A stretch of DNA of 64,000 bases from contig JABDHA010000007.1 of the NCBI GenBank assembly GCA_013285705.1, positions 1 through 64,000 on the forward strand, written 5' to 3'. Every line of letters begins with the position of its first letter. Within the stretch, counting starts at the first letter, position 1. Shown piece after piece: positions 49,833 to 59,800 of this stretch. This DNA comes from Acidobacteriota bacterium (GTDB lineage: Bacteria > Acidobacteriota > Terriglobia > Terriglobales > Acidobacteriaceae). A model generated the notes under the pieces. The model was given only the letters and a program-made list of their open reading frames with translations. It did not search any database and was not told the origin of the DNA. The position numbers and the translations under genes are program-made.

Positions 49833-52800
49833 TTAGAAGGTGAACCGCAGCGCGAGCTGGATCTGGCGGACAGAGTTGTTCTGCAGGCCGGTGATCAGCC
49901 CGAAGTTCTGATCGTTCAGATTGCTGTCGGGGTTGCTGAACTGCGGCGTGTTAAGGACGTTGAATGCCTCAGCACGGAACGAGGTGTTCACTCGTTCGGT
50001 GATGGCGAAATTCTTCTGCACCGCGAAGTTCACGGTCTTGTTTCCAGGCCCATGCAGAAGCCCGCGTCCTGACGTGCCGGGGAACGTATATACGCCATTT
50101 ACATCGGCAGGCGCCGCAAAGGAAGCCGTCGAGAAGTATGGCCCGGTGACGCTGTGGGTGATGGTGGCCGGAGCTACAAGATCGGCAAAGTCCGTCGGCG
50201 CATTTTTCGAGTCGATGACATCGAACGGCGTGCCGGTGTTCAGCTGCGCGATCATGTTGATCTGCCATCCGCCGACCGCATATTCCGCGGCTTTCGGCAT
50301 GTTTCCGGCAAAGTGGCGTCCATGACCGAAGGGAAGGTCATAGATGCTGCTGAAGGTGAAGACGTGGCGCTGGTCCTGATAGGAGTTGCCTTTGTTCAGG
50401 TTCAGCAGGGCGCTGAGCGTTGCCGGGTTGATGAATATCTGATTCGATTCGTTGCCCTGCGGGGCTACGGAGTCATCCGTTGAATGCGACCAGGTATAGC
50501 TGGCCGTGGTGGTGAGTCCCTCCGTAAAACGGTGCTCGAAGTGGAGCTGCAGGCCGTTGTAGCTGGAGACGCCGCTGTTGGAGTTGGTCTCGGCGTTGCC
50601 GCCAAGCTGCGGATAGAGTCGGAAGCCGTTGCCGTATCCAAGGAAACCGAGCGGCTGCTGGTTGAGGTTGTAGGTAGTGGTCAGGTGCGTCGAGCGATTG
50701 CCGACATAGGCCATGGTGAAGGCCGACTGGCCAACTTGCTGCTGCAGCTGCAGGTTCCATTGCTGAATCATGGAGGTCTGATTGTTCGGCAGCTGGGCGA
50801 TGACGCTTACGTTCTGCGGATTGTTGACGTTTACGGTACTGCCCGGAGCAGGCAGCGGCGCTGTTGCCTGCGTATTGTCATTGCTGCCGAGCGGGGCCTG
50901 TCCGGTGAAGGTTACGCGATAGCCGTTGTTGGCGGCATAGCTTGACGTTCCGTTGAAATCAGGGTTGTTGCTGAGCTGATTGCCGATGCCGCCGCGGTCG
51001 AGGAAGTAGAAGATGCCATAACCGCCGCGCAGCACGCTGTTGCCAGTGCCGAAGAGGTCATACGCGAAGCCGACACGCGGAGCGAAGTTGTTGTGGTTGG
51101 TGTTGACCTGGCTGCGCGACTGGCCGTTCTGACCCGCGACCAGCAGCTGACCGGTAACGATGTTGAAGTTCGACTGCTGATTATTTGCGGTGTAGGGATA
51201 TGTGTAGAGGTCATAACGCAGGCCAAGATTCAACGTCAGCCGCTTATTGACCTTCCAGTCGTCCTGGGCAAAATAGCCTGTTTCCCAGTTGTAGGTGCCG
51301 AAGAAATCGGAGCTGTTGCCGAGCGTGTAGCTCGAGAAGCCGACCAGCGCTTCGGAGGCATCGTAGCCCGTCCAGTTGGGATCGCCGCTGCCGGAATTGA
51401 CGAAGTTGAAGAAGCCCTTCGAGTCGTTGCCCTGGAAGAAGTTCACGCGACGATTGATTATGTTCGCGCCAAACTTGAAGGCATGCGCTCCATGGTTCCA
51501 GCTGAGCGTGTCCAGCCCTTGAGCAGTGTATTCCTTCACGAGGTATGGACCGCCGTCACCGGTATACGAAAGCTGCGAGTTGTTGTCGCCGATCAGCGCG
51601 CCGCCGCTGGTGAGCTGATTACGGTTCGCGTTTACGATGCCGAGATTCGCCGAAACGGGATCTCCAAAAAACGGAGGTGTGTAGCCGAACTCAGGACGGA
51701 CGTAGGCAACGCGGAGTTCATTCAGGATGTTAGGAGTCACGATGCGGGTATAGCTGCCGACAACACCGCGTGGATGGGCTTGCGTCTGACCTGAGGCGAA
51801 ACCCGCCGGCAGGTTGGGGAAGAGCGAGGTCTTGACGAAATTATCCTGCCCGTAGCTGTAACGAACAAAAAACTGATCCTTCGATGTAGGCGTGAAATCG
51901 ATGCGCACATCGAAATCGTTGAAGCCCGTGATCTGTTGCTGGATCGCCTCGTAGTTGTTCTGCACCAGGTTAGGATTCGTCGGCAGGGGGAATGCGTTGA
52001 AGTAATTCACAGCCGCCGTATTCAACCGACCTGCCGGAATGATGTTCCCTGCGAAAGGCTGGCAGGTGATCGGATCGTAAATCTGTCCCATAGAGGCCGG
52101 TGCAGACTGACCTGCAGGGATGGCGCATTGCGGGACAGCGGTCAGGCTCTGATTTCCTGGGGACAGAAACTGGCTGAAATCACCGGTCCGCATCTGTGCC
52201 GTTGGGACCGTCTGGAACGACGGGGCAATTCCCGTCTTTTCTCGGAGTCCCTGGTAGTCGCCGAAGATGAAGAGCTTGTTGTGCAGAATCGGCAGCCCTG
52301 CGCTGCCGCCGAACTGGTTGCGGATAAAGTTGGGGAAAGGACTAAAGCCGGAGCCCAGGAACTGGTAGTCAGGATTGGCGTCGAACTCCGAGTTGCGGAG
52401 GAAGTCAAAGGCCGAGCCGTGAATCTGGTTCGAGCCGGACTTGATGGAGGACTCGACGATGGCTCCGCCTGCCCGTCCGAATTCCGCCGGGGCAATGCTG
52501 GTGCTCACGCGAAATTCATCGGTCGCATCGATCGGGGTAAAAAAAGCGATGGTGCCCGCGAGTGACTCGTTGTTGTCCGTGCCGTCGAGGATGAAGTTGT
52601 TCGCTTGTGGACGGAGTCCGTTGACCGAAAGCGCAGCGCCTCCTGAGTCGGCGTAGCGGAAGGTTTCAGCATTGCCGCCAGCACCGTTGGCCGAGTCGCT
52701 GGAATTGCCTCGGGTTACGCCCGGGGTGAGCAGTGCAAGCGAGGTGAAGTTGCGTCCGTTCAGAGGAAGTTCGGTAATCTGGCGGCCTTTGATGACCTCA

Positions 52801-53210
52801 CCGGTCGATGAGCTTGCCAGATCGATCAACGAAGAGGTATCCGTGACGGTGACGGTCTGAGTTGTTGCTGCTCCAGGGGGCAGTTTAATGTCCAGAGCTC
52901 TTACCTGCGAAACATCCAGCGCAACAGACTGTTCGATTGAAGTGAATCCGCTCGCGTCTACCTTGATGTCGTAAGTTCCGCGCGGTAGTCCGCTGAGGGT
53001 GAAGTTGCCGCTGTCATCTGAAGTCGCGGTAAATTTGGTGCCCTGACCGGCGCTGGTCGCCGTGATCGTAGCGCCCGAAATGACGGCTCCAGTTGGATCT
53101 GTGACTGTACCTTGAATGCGTGCCGTATCCGTCTGTCCCAAAAGTGCTGGAACTAAAAGCGGCATAAGCAGAAAACAAACTGCCAACCTTGCGAACCATT
53201 TGCTGTACAT
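49833..53210 (-). CDS. TonB-dependent receptor with carboxypeptidase-regulatory-like N-terminal domain (Oar type)
   Basis: A 1125-residue outer-membrane receptor. Signal peptide about 1-25; a carboxypeptidase-regulatory-like sandwich (about 28-108, ARIQGTVTDPTGAVISGATI and GTYDIKVDASGF); a plug domain (about 140-250, ELPLNGRNFTSLALLTPGV and VNGLRPQANNFILDGTDNN); then a very long barrel ending in the aromatic residue needed for assembly (LALRFTF). Expanded families of such receptors are typical of acidobacteria. With the amylase gene downstream it probably serves uptake of an alpha-glucan. GGAGG lies nine bases before ATG 53210. Confidence 0.92.
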   Translation of the reverse strand: MYSKWFARLAVCFLLMPLLVPALLGQTDTARIQGTVTDPTGAVISGATITATSAGQGTKFTATSDDSGNFTLSGLPRGTYDIKVDASGFTSIEQSVALDVSQVRALDIKLPPGAATTQTVTVTDTSSLIDLASSSTGEVIKGRQITELPLNGRNFTSLALLTPGVTRGNSSDSANGAGGNAETFRYADSGGAALSVNGLRPQANNFILDGTDNNESLAGTIAFFTPIDATDEFRVSTSIAPAEFGRAGGAIVESSIKSGSNQIHGSAFDFLRNSEFDANPDYQFLGSGFSPFPNFIRNQFGGSAGLPILHNKLFIFGDYQGLREKTGIAPSFQTVPTAQMRTGDFSQFLSPGNQSLTAVPQCAIPAGQSAPASMGQIYDPITCQPFAGNIIPAGRLNTAAVNYFNAFPLPTNPNLVQNNYEAIQQQITGFNDFDVRIDFTPTSKDQFFVRYSYGQDNFVKTSLFPNLPAGFASGQTQAHPRGVVGSYTRIVTPNILNELRVAYVRPEFGYTPPFFGDPVSANLGIVNANRNQLTSGGALIGDNNSQLSYTGDGGPYLVKEYTAQGLDTLSWNHGAHAFKFGANIINRRVNFFQGNDSKGFFNFVNSGSGDPNWTGYDASEALVGFSSYTLGNSSDFFGTYNWETGYFAQDDWKVNKRLTLNLGLRYDLYTYPYTANNQQSNFNIVTGQLLVAGQNGQSRSQVNTNHNNFAPRVGFAYDLFGTGNSVLRGGYGIFYFLDRGGIGNQLSNNPDFNGTSSYAANNGYRVTFTGQAPLGSNDNTQATAPLPAPGSTVNVNNPQNVSVIAQLPNNQTSMIQQWNLQLQQQVGQSAFTMAYVGNRSTHLTTTYNLNQQPLGFLGYGNGFRLYPQLGGNAETNSNSGVSSYNGLQLHFEHRFTEGLTTTASYTWSHSTDDSVAPQGNESNQIFINPATLSALLNLNKGNSYQDQRHVFTFSSIYDLPFGHGRHFAGNMPKAAEYAVGGWQINMIAQLNTGTPFDVIDSKNAPTDFADLVAPATITHSVTGPYFSTASFAAPADVNGVYTFPGTSGRGLLHGPGNKTVNFAVQKNFAITERVNTSFRAEAFNVLNTPQFSNPDSNLNDQNFGLITGLQNNSVRQIQLALRFTF

Positions 53211-53233
53211 CGCGTGTTGCCTCCGAAATGAGC

Positions 53234-53310
53234 TCGTTATCGTTCTGGTTTCCTTAAGGTCTTTCTGACGAATTGCGAGTAAGAGGCACTTGAATCCTTC
53301 ACGATAACGA
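53234..53310. promoter_or_regulatory. Separated 10-bp inverted repeat in the receptor/regulator promoter region
   Basis: TCGTTATCGT (53234-53243) is the exact reverse complement of ACGATAACGA (53301-53310). Both lie in the 252-base gap between the leftward receptor gene (start 53210) and the rightward regulator gene (start 53463). Two copies of one site in opposite orientation could serve a LacI-like regulator or looping. No such regulator gene is in the window. Confidence 0.4.
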
Positions 53311-53404
53311 TCTGCAATGCACAGGCAGTCTTTTCTTCATCAAGGCTCCTTAAACAGTTTTCTGTTTTGTTTTCAATGGTTTATCGATTTATTTCACTTG
53401 TAAT

Positions 53405-53417
53405 TTTCGTTACGAAA
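53405..53417. promoter_or_regulatory. Palindrome before the winged-helix regulator gene
   Basis: TTTCGT and ACGAAA flank a single T (53405-53417), a perfect six-base inverted repeat 46 bases upstream of the regulator's GTG. It lies in an A+T-rich stretch that probably includes the promoter. It could be an operator, perhaps for the regulator itself. Confidence 0.35.
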
Positions 53418-53462
53418 CAGATAAACTGAGATGTTTTACGTCTTTCTTTTAGAAGCATTAGG

Positions 53463-55613
53463 GTGACCGTCGTGTCGACTGCAGCAAAACTTGGCTCTAA
53501 AGTTCGATTCGGGCTTTTTGAAGCAGACTTGAAATCGGGAGAGCTCTATCGATCAGGTATCCGGATACGACTTCAGGCACAGCCATTTCGTGTGCTCACC
53601 TTTCTTCTGGAAAATGCAGGCGAGGTCGTTTCCCGCGATCAACTGCAACAATACTTATGGGGAAATGACACCGTAGTTGACTTCGAGCACAGCCTCGGAA
53701 CGGCAATCAATAAGATTCGGGATGCCCTGGGAGACTCGGCGGAAAATCCGCGCTTTATTGAGACTCTGGCCAAGCGGGGATACCGTTTTATCGCTCCAGT
53801 TTCGTTTGTGCCCCCACCGATCACCGACACGTCTCCGCCGATAGCTCAAGACGGTGCGGCTCATCTCCTTTCGCCGCCGGTTCGACGCGTACCGGCATGG
53901 TTGCCGCTGGCGGTCGGTATCGCATGCGTCATTGTCATTGCAATGACCGTATTCTCAAGTCTCCGTCGTCATGACGAGCAGCCATTACAGATTTCCCGCG
54001 TCACCTCTTCGGGTAGAGTCTCTCCCGGAGATACGTTTCTTGAAAATCTGCCGGGGATTGCAACCGACGGTACACGGCTCTATTTTCCCGAGCTCGAGAG
54101 CGGACGTATGCAGTTGGCTCAAGGGCTGATTGCTGATGGCGAGACGACGAATCTCACGTTGCCCGACGAAATCATCGCCCCGCTGCTCGGAGATATTTCT
54201 CCGGATGGCTCAAAGCTGATCATCCGGAATCATATTTCTGCAGAAGCGGAACAGACATTATGGGTTGTGCCGACGCTTGGCGGCGCGGCACGGCAAATTC
54301 CAGGTTTATTGGCGCAGGATGCCACATGGATGTCGGATGGCACACACATCCTCTACGCGACTGGCAATACTCTGTGGACTGCCGGAGAAAACGGCGAAAC
54401 CCCGCAGCAATTTGCCGTTTTGCCCGGACGTCCCTTCTGGCTTCGCTGGATGCCCGGAGGTTCGGCATTGCGCCTGACCTTGTTAGATCCCGCCAATCAC
54501 ACGACATCTCTTTGGGAGATTGGCGCGGATGGAAGAAATGCGCGCCAGCTTCTACGCGGCTGGACCAGACCCGCAAATGAATGCTGCGGAAGCTGGACAT
54601 CAGATGGCAAGTACTTTGTTTTCGAGTCTCAGCATAACGGCGAAAACAATATATGGATGCAGCGTTCCAGAGACGGTAAGCCAATTCAATTGACGAATGG
54701 CCCGCTCGATTACCAGTCACCGATCACCTCGCGGTCAGGCAATCGCATCTTTTTCATCGGCGCCGATACACGCTCCGAGCTGCTCGAATATTCCTCTGCG
54801 AATAAGACCTTCCTGCCTTATGGTGAGGCTCTTATGACGGCGAATCGCGTCGTGTTCTCGCGCGATGGCAAATGGATGGCCTGGATCAGCCACGAAGACA
54901 ACTCATTGTGGAGGAGCCGCGCAAACGGTACTGAGCGCGTACAGCTGACCGGACGCCCGATGGAAGTATTCATGATGCAGTGGTCGCCGGATGGCAGGCA
55001 GATCGTTTTTATGGCCAGGGAGCCGGGGAAGGAGTGGCAGATCTACACGATCGGCGCTGACGGCAGTAACCTTCACCCGATGTTGGCGGAAAATCGCAAT
55101 GAAGCTGATCCCGACTGGTCGCCGGATGGCAGGCAGATCGTCTTCGGGCGAGTCCCGGCGCTTATGGGCGAGACAGCGGAGTCGAAGGCAATCTATTTAT
55201 TCGATATCGCAGCGGGCAAATCTACGATGCTTCCCGGCTCACAAGGACTCTTCAGTCCTCGCTGGTCGCCGGATGGACGCTATATCGCAGCCTTATCTCT
55301 CGATATGACGCGGCTCATGCTTTTTGACACGTCAACCGGTACCTGGCGATCACTGACAGCGCAAAGCGTAGCGGATCCAGTATGGTCACGTGACAGCAAA
55401 TCACTCTTCTTTCACACGTACGTGCAGAAGAGCCAGACGATTTACCGCATCACAGTGCCCGGCGGCAAAGTAGAACATGTTGCCGATCTCGAAGATCTAC
55501 ACTTTGCTGATGCGGTGGACTATCAGTTTGCCGGACTTACTCCGCGCGACACACCATTAGTGAACGCCCGCATGTCGACGGCAAATATCTATTCGACAGA
55601 ACTGCCAAAGTAA
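53463..55613 (+). CDS. Winged-helix DNA-binding protein with TolB-like beta-propeller (CadC-type)
   Basis: A 716-residue membrane-bound regulator. The N-terminal OmpR-type winged helix (about 13-110) has the RLQAQPFRVLTFLLENAGEVV start and the HSLGTAINKIRDALGD recognition region. One membrane helix lies at about 143-163 (WLPLAVGIACVIVIAMTVF). The periplasmic part is a WD40/TolB-like propeller with repeated SPDGRQI-type blades (MQWSPDGRQIVFMA, DWSPDGRQIVFG, RWSPDGRYIAAL). The family senses outside conditions and controls genes directly. There is no receiver domain. GTG 53463 or GTG 53472 starts it. The divergent receptor gene is a likely target. Confidence 0.88.
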   Translation: MTVVSTAAKLGSKVRFGLFEADLKSGELYRSGIRIRLQAQPFRVLTFLLENAGEVVSRDQLQQYLWGNDTVVDFEHSLGTAINKIRDALGDSAENPRFIETLAKRGYRFIAPVSFVPPPITDTSPPIAQDGAAHLLSPPVRRVPAWLPLAVGIACVIVIAMTVFSSLRRHDEQPLQISRVTSSGRVSPGDTFLENLPGIATDGTRLYFPELESGRMQLAQGLIADGETTNLTLPDEIIAPLLGDISPDGSKLIIRNHISAEAEQTLWVVPTLGGAARQIPGLLAQDATWMSDGTHILYATGNTLWTAGENGETPQQFAVLPGRPFWLRWMPGGSALRLTLLDPANHTTSLWEIGADGRNARQLLRGWTRPANECCGSWTSDGKYFVFESQHNGENNIWMQRSRDGKPIQLTNGPLDYQSPITSRSGNRIFFIGADTRSELLEYSSANKTFLPYGEALMTANRVVFSRDGKWMAWISHEDNSLWRSRANGTERVQLTGRPMEVFMMQWSPDGRQIVFMAREPGKEWQIYTIGADGSNLHPMLAENRNEADPDWSPDGRQIVFGRVPALMGETAESKAIYLFDIAAGKSTMLPGSQGLFSPRWSPDGRYIAALSLDMTRLMLFDTSTGTWRSLTAQSVADPVWSRDSKSLFFHTYVQKSQTIYRITVPGGKVEHVADLEDLHFADAVDYQFAGLTPRDTPLVNARMSTANIYSTELPK

Positions 55614-55663
55614 TTGTGGGGTAGCGTGGCCTGATAGTTTGAAGGTGCTCGATGCGCCGGGAT

Positions 55664-56521
55664 TCACTGTTCTGAAGAATTTTTCTCTGGCCCCGCTTCA
55701 CTCAGGCTCCTCAAATATAACTGTAGCCATTCGTGCATCGGCCAGCCAGGAAAGGTTTCATTCCACTCTTGAAGAGTTTTTCTTGCCTCAGCAAAAGATT
55801 TCTCCGTATCTGAGAACGCAGTTGGAGGCACGGCCAATAGAACAACTCGCATCCGCTCGGTTCCAAGATTTCCAAAAAGGCGCAATTGATAAAAGCCAGG
55901 GCCTGAGAGTGTAAGGTGGCTTTCATCATGGGATCCAGACCACGTCAGGGAGTGTTCGGATGGCTGAGCTTGACTGTCTCCCTGTGTCGTCAGCCGATAT
56001 TGCCCCGGCGGCAAAGCAGCCAAAGGTTGTTTCAACAGAATAGTTCCATCGTTTTGAATGCGAACAACGGACTCTATTTCTGTAATTGTTGAAATGCGCG
56101 GCGCTTTACCCAGACTTATTGCTAAACTAGGTTTCTGCATCTCCAACTTAATGGTCTCAAATAACTCGATATCATCTTTGTCGGGTTTAGCTATCAGGGC
56201 TGGTATGCGAAATCCCTGAGAGCAGGTGTTCGCGTCATGACAATCAAAGAGAAGCCGCTGACCATCCGGCAGCAGGACGAGAATCGATCCATTGGTCGCA
56301 GTGTCTGCAGTCAACACCGTGCCGGGTACTACATCATCGCCTGTGCGCAAATGCTGTTGCTCATGATTCAGCCGCCAGCTTCCCTGCATCTCCCATACGA
56401 GGCCGTTTTCCGAGGGAGATTGGGCATGGATCCACGTCGAGCAGATGAGCAGTGGAATGGCGACAAATCCGATTCTAAAAAGCATCAGTATCCTCTTCAG
56501 ATAAAGTTGGCTGCGATGCAT
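55664..56521 (-). CDS. Exported protein of unknown function
   Basis: A 285-residue product with a signal peptide (hydrophobic IGFVAIPLLICSTWIHAQ). ATG 56521 is preceded by AAGGA at four bases, better than the longer frame to 56563. The mature part is beta-rich. An early segment (LRTGDDVVPGTVL, then ILVLLPDGQRLLFDC) recalls FecR-like domains, and a later one (LPPGQYRLTTQGD) resembles an Ig-like or carbohydrate-binding strand pattern. I do not recognise it as a named family. It converges with the propeller regulator. Confidence 0.65.
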   Translation of the reverse strand: MHRSQLYLKRILMLFRIGFVAIPLLICSTWIHAQSPSENGLVWEMQGSWRLNHEQQHLRTGDDVVPGTVLTADTATNGSILVLLPDGQRLLFDCHDANTCSQGFRIPALIAKPDKDDIELFETIKLEMQKPSLAISLGKAPRISTITEIESVVRIQNDGTILLKQPLAALPPGQYRLTTQGDSQAQPSEHSLTWSGSHDESHLTLSGPGFYQLRLFGNLGTERMRVVLLAVPPTAFSDTEKSFAEARKTLQEWNETFPGWPMHEWLQLYLRSLSEAGPEKNSSEQ

Positions 56522-56897
56522 CGATCCTTCGAAAGTAACCATTGAAGGTAACATATCTTTCAACGCGCATAAGTAATAGCGGTCACCGCTTGTTCCTGCT
56601 CATGTATAGCAATAGTTCCCTAAAATTAGTATTGCTGGAGAACTTGCGCTAACTGCCATTCCACTCTTCTACTCCTGACCTCTGACCGGCAACTATCAAA
56701 TGTCAACAAATTATTGAGGTTCCACTTCGCCTGCTGCCTGGCGTCGTTACGTCGCCGCGAATGGAAGCCCGATTGCATGCCTGTGGAAACGTGCGGAATT
56801 ACTCCGAGACTCTCTAGACGTAGCGATCGAAATATAAGCGTCAATCGAGATCACTTTGAGAACCGACAAAGAAAGACGTTTTCACAAATGAGGTCAC
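56522..56897. other. Divergent intergenic region with two inverted repeats, no gene seen
   Basis: Two symmetric sites occur. AGCGGT and ACCGCT flank one C (56578-56590). AGCAATA (56608-56614) pairs with TATTGCT (56630-56636), with inner CTAA/TTAG pairs. Either may be an operator or the basis of an RNA hairpin. The open frames here lack ribosome binding sites and family likeness. Promoters of both flanking genes should be in this stretch. Confidence 0.4.
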
Positions 56898-59800
56898 GTG
56901 CGACTGTTTACTGCTTTCCAGGTTCTTCACTCTGCTGTTGTTAAAGATAGATTAGCGGTTCCGCGACTGCCAAGGGTGGGCACGGCACTGTCGGTCTTGT
57001 CTTTACTAACAGTATTTGCCTGCGCGCCGTTTGTTGCTGCGCAGACAGCTACTCCCGTGAATGTACCAACATGGCGCTATGACAATACGCACGCCGGCGC
57101 AAATACCCAGGAAACCTTGCTTACAGTCAGCAACGTAAATACCACTACCTTTGGAAAGCTCTTCAGCGTGGTAGTGGACGGGTATGTGTACGGCCAGCCT
57201 CTCTATGCATCGGGACTTACCATGCCCGATGGTCTTGTTCATAATGTCATGTTCATCGCCACCGAGCATGACAGCGTGTATGCCTTTGATGCGGATTCAA
57301 ATGGAGGCGCGAACGCCCAGCCGCTGTGGACGGCGAGCATGCTTGACCCCTCTCATGGCGCTGCAGCCGGCGCAACCACCGTGCCCAGTTCGGATCTCGG
57401 TACACACGACATCATTCCGGAGATTGGTATTACCTCAACTCCCGTGTACGACTTAACAACGCAAACAATCTATGTAGTAGCGAAGACGAAGGAAAACGGC
57501 AATTATATTCAGCGGATTCACGCGCTGAACATGTTGACGGGCGCGGAGCAAGCGAACAGCCCATCGCAGAACATTACCGCAACCGTTCCCGGTGGCGGCA
57601 ATGGCAGTGCGAATGGCCAGCTCACATTCAGCGACATGTGGCAGATGAACCGTGTTGCCCTCGACCTGTTTAATGGCTACTTATATGTCGCATTTGGATC
57701 GCATGGCGACAATGGACCATGGCATGGATGGGTGATAGGTTTCAACGCCACTTCACTACAACAGACCGGAGTAATCTGCCTTTCTCCAAATGGTTTTGGC
57801 AATGGTGTCTGGGGTTCAGGCGCCGGACTGCCGATCGATACCGTAAGCTCTACTGGGCGTCTTTTCCTCTCCGCCGGTAACGGTTCATTCACCTCGTATC
57901 CGCCTCTTTCCACTAAGGTGGACTATGGAGATAGCATTCTTCGTCTGGATCTTGGAAGCGGCACTCTTACCCCAGGAAGCGCCTTTACACCGTTTAATCA
58001 GGCCGCCCTTACCAGTGGTGATGTAGACCAGGGCTCAGGCGGCGAACTCCTGCTCCCCGACCAGCCGGGTGCGCACCCACATGAGCTTTTGCAAGTAGGC
58101 AAAGAGGGAAGAATCCTCCTTCTTGATCGCGATAATTTGGGAGGATATGCACCGGGAGGAACCTCGAATCCAAATATTATCCAGGACATTCCTGGACAGA
58201 CAGCCGGGCTTTGGAGCACTCCCGCATACTGGAATGGCCACGTCTACATGTGGGGAAATTCAGATTACCTGAAGCGCTTCGAACTGACGAATGGTCTGTT
58301 GAGCACGACACCTACCATGTCCTCGACGATGAAATCATGGTTCCCGGGAGTAGCTCCGGTTGTTTCATCCAATGGCACCCAGAATGGCATTGTGTGGGGT
58401 ATTCGATCAGACGCATACAACGCGAACGGTTCGTCGATTCTCTACGCCTTCGATGCAAACAATCTGGCTACCGTTCTCTACGAAAGCGACACGAATGCAG
58501 CCCGTGACGATGCAGGCCCGGCGACAAAGTTCACCGTTCCAGTCGTAACGAACGGCAAGGTGTATGTAGGCGCCGGATATCAAGTCGATGTCTACGGTCT
58601 GCTCAACGGTGCAAAACAGACGGCAGCGCCGGCCATCTCGCCGAATGGAGGTTCGTTAGCTGCGCCTCAGCAGGTCACGATCACCAGCTCTACGCCGAAC
58701 AGCGCGATCTACTACACAATGGACGGGAGTCTGCCCACAACCGCGGCGACACTCTATTCAGCGCCCATTATGATTTCGACAGGGACCACAGTGCGAGCGA
58801 TGGCCAGCGCAGAAGGTTATCTGCAGAGTACAGTGAGTGCCGCAACCTTTACATTTTTGACCCAGACACCAGCGCCGGCATTCACGCCTGCAGCAGGCAC
58901 CTATACATCCGCACAAGTCGTCGCCATTAGTGATTCAGTGCCAGCCGCGGTCATTCACTACACGACCAATGGTTCGACGCCTACAGCCAGCTCTCCCGTC
59001 TACAGCGCTCCCATTACGGTAAATGCAACCGAGACGCTGCAGGCAATTGCCATCGCTGGCAACCTGGCCCCGAGTGTGATCGCCACATCCGCATATACGA
59101 TCCAATCCTCCGGCACAGGTATTAATTTCGGCAGCGGTTTCTCCGTAGTAACAGGTTTGACGCTCAATGGAAGCGCAGTCAATAGCGACGACAGCCGTCT
59201 ACAACTTACTACGGGAGGATCGCAGCAGGCGGGCAGTGCCTTCTATAACACGCCCATGAATATCCAGTCGTTCACGAACGATTTTTCCTTCCAGCTATCA
59301 AACGCACAAGCGGATGGATTTACGTTTACGATCCAGAACGTTAGCCCCAAAGCGCTCGGACCTGTCGGGGGTGGACTCGGGTATGGGCCGTATACATCGA
59401 GCGGTGCCACAAACAGTGCCGGAACGATTACGAACAGTATCGCCATTAAATTCGATCTGTATAGCAATGCCGGTGAGGGTCCAGACTCCACAGGTCTTTA
59501 TCAAAACGGCGCCTCTCCAACGGTGCCGGCCATCGATCTGACACCATCCGGGATCAACCTGCATAGCGGCGACGGTATGAGTGTGCATATGACCTATGAC
59601 GGCACAACTCTGACCATGACGATTACGGATATCGTCGTCAACAAAACCTTCTCTCAGAGCTTCCCGATTAACCTTCCTCAGGTCATTGGCAGCAACACCG
59701 CTTACATCGGCTTTACAGGAGGCACGGGCGGATTATCGGCCAGCCAGAAGATTCTCACCTGGACCTTTGTTTCCAATACGGCAGTCGCAGCACAGATGCC

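Noticed and set aside
51093-51794. A 233-codon open frame opposite the TonB receptor gene.
   Set aside because: High-GC coding DNA often leaves long antisense frames; the receptor on the other strand is continuous and typical.
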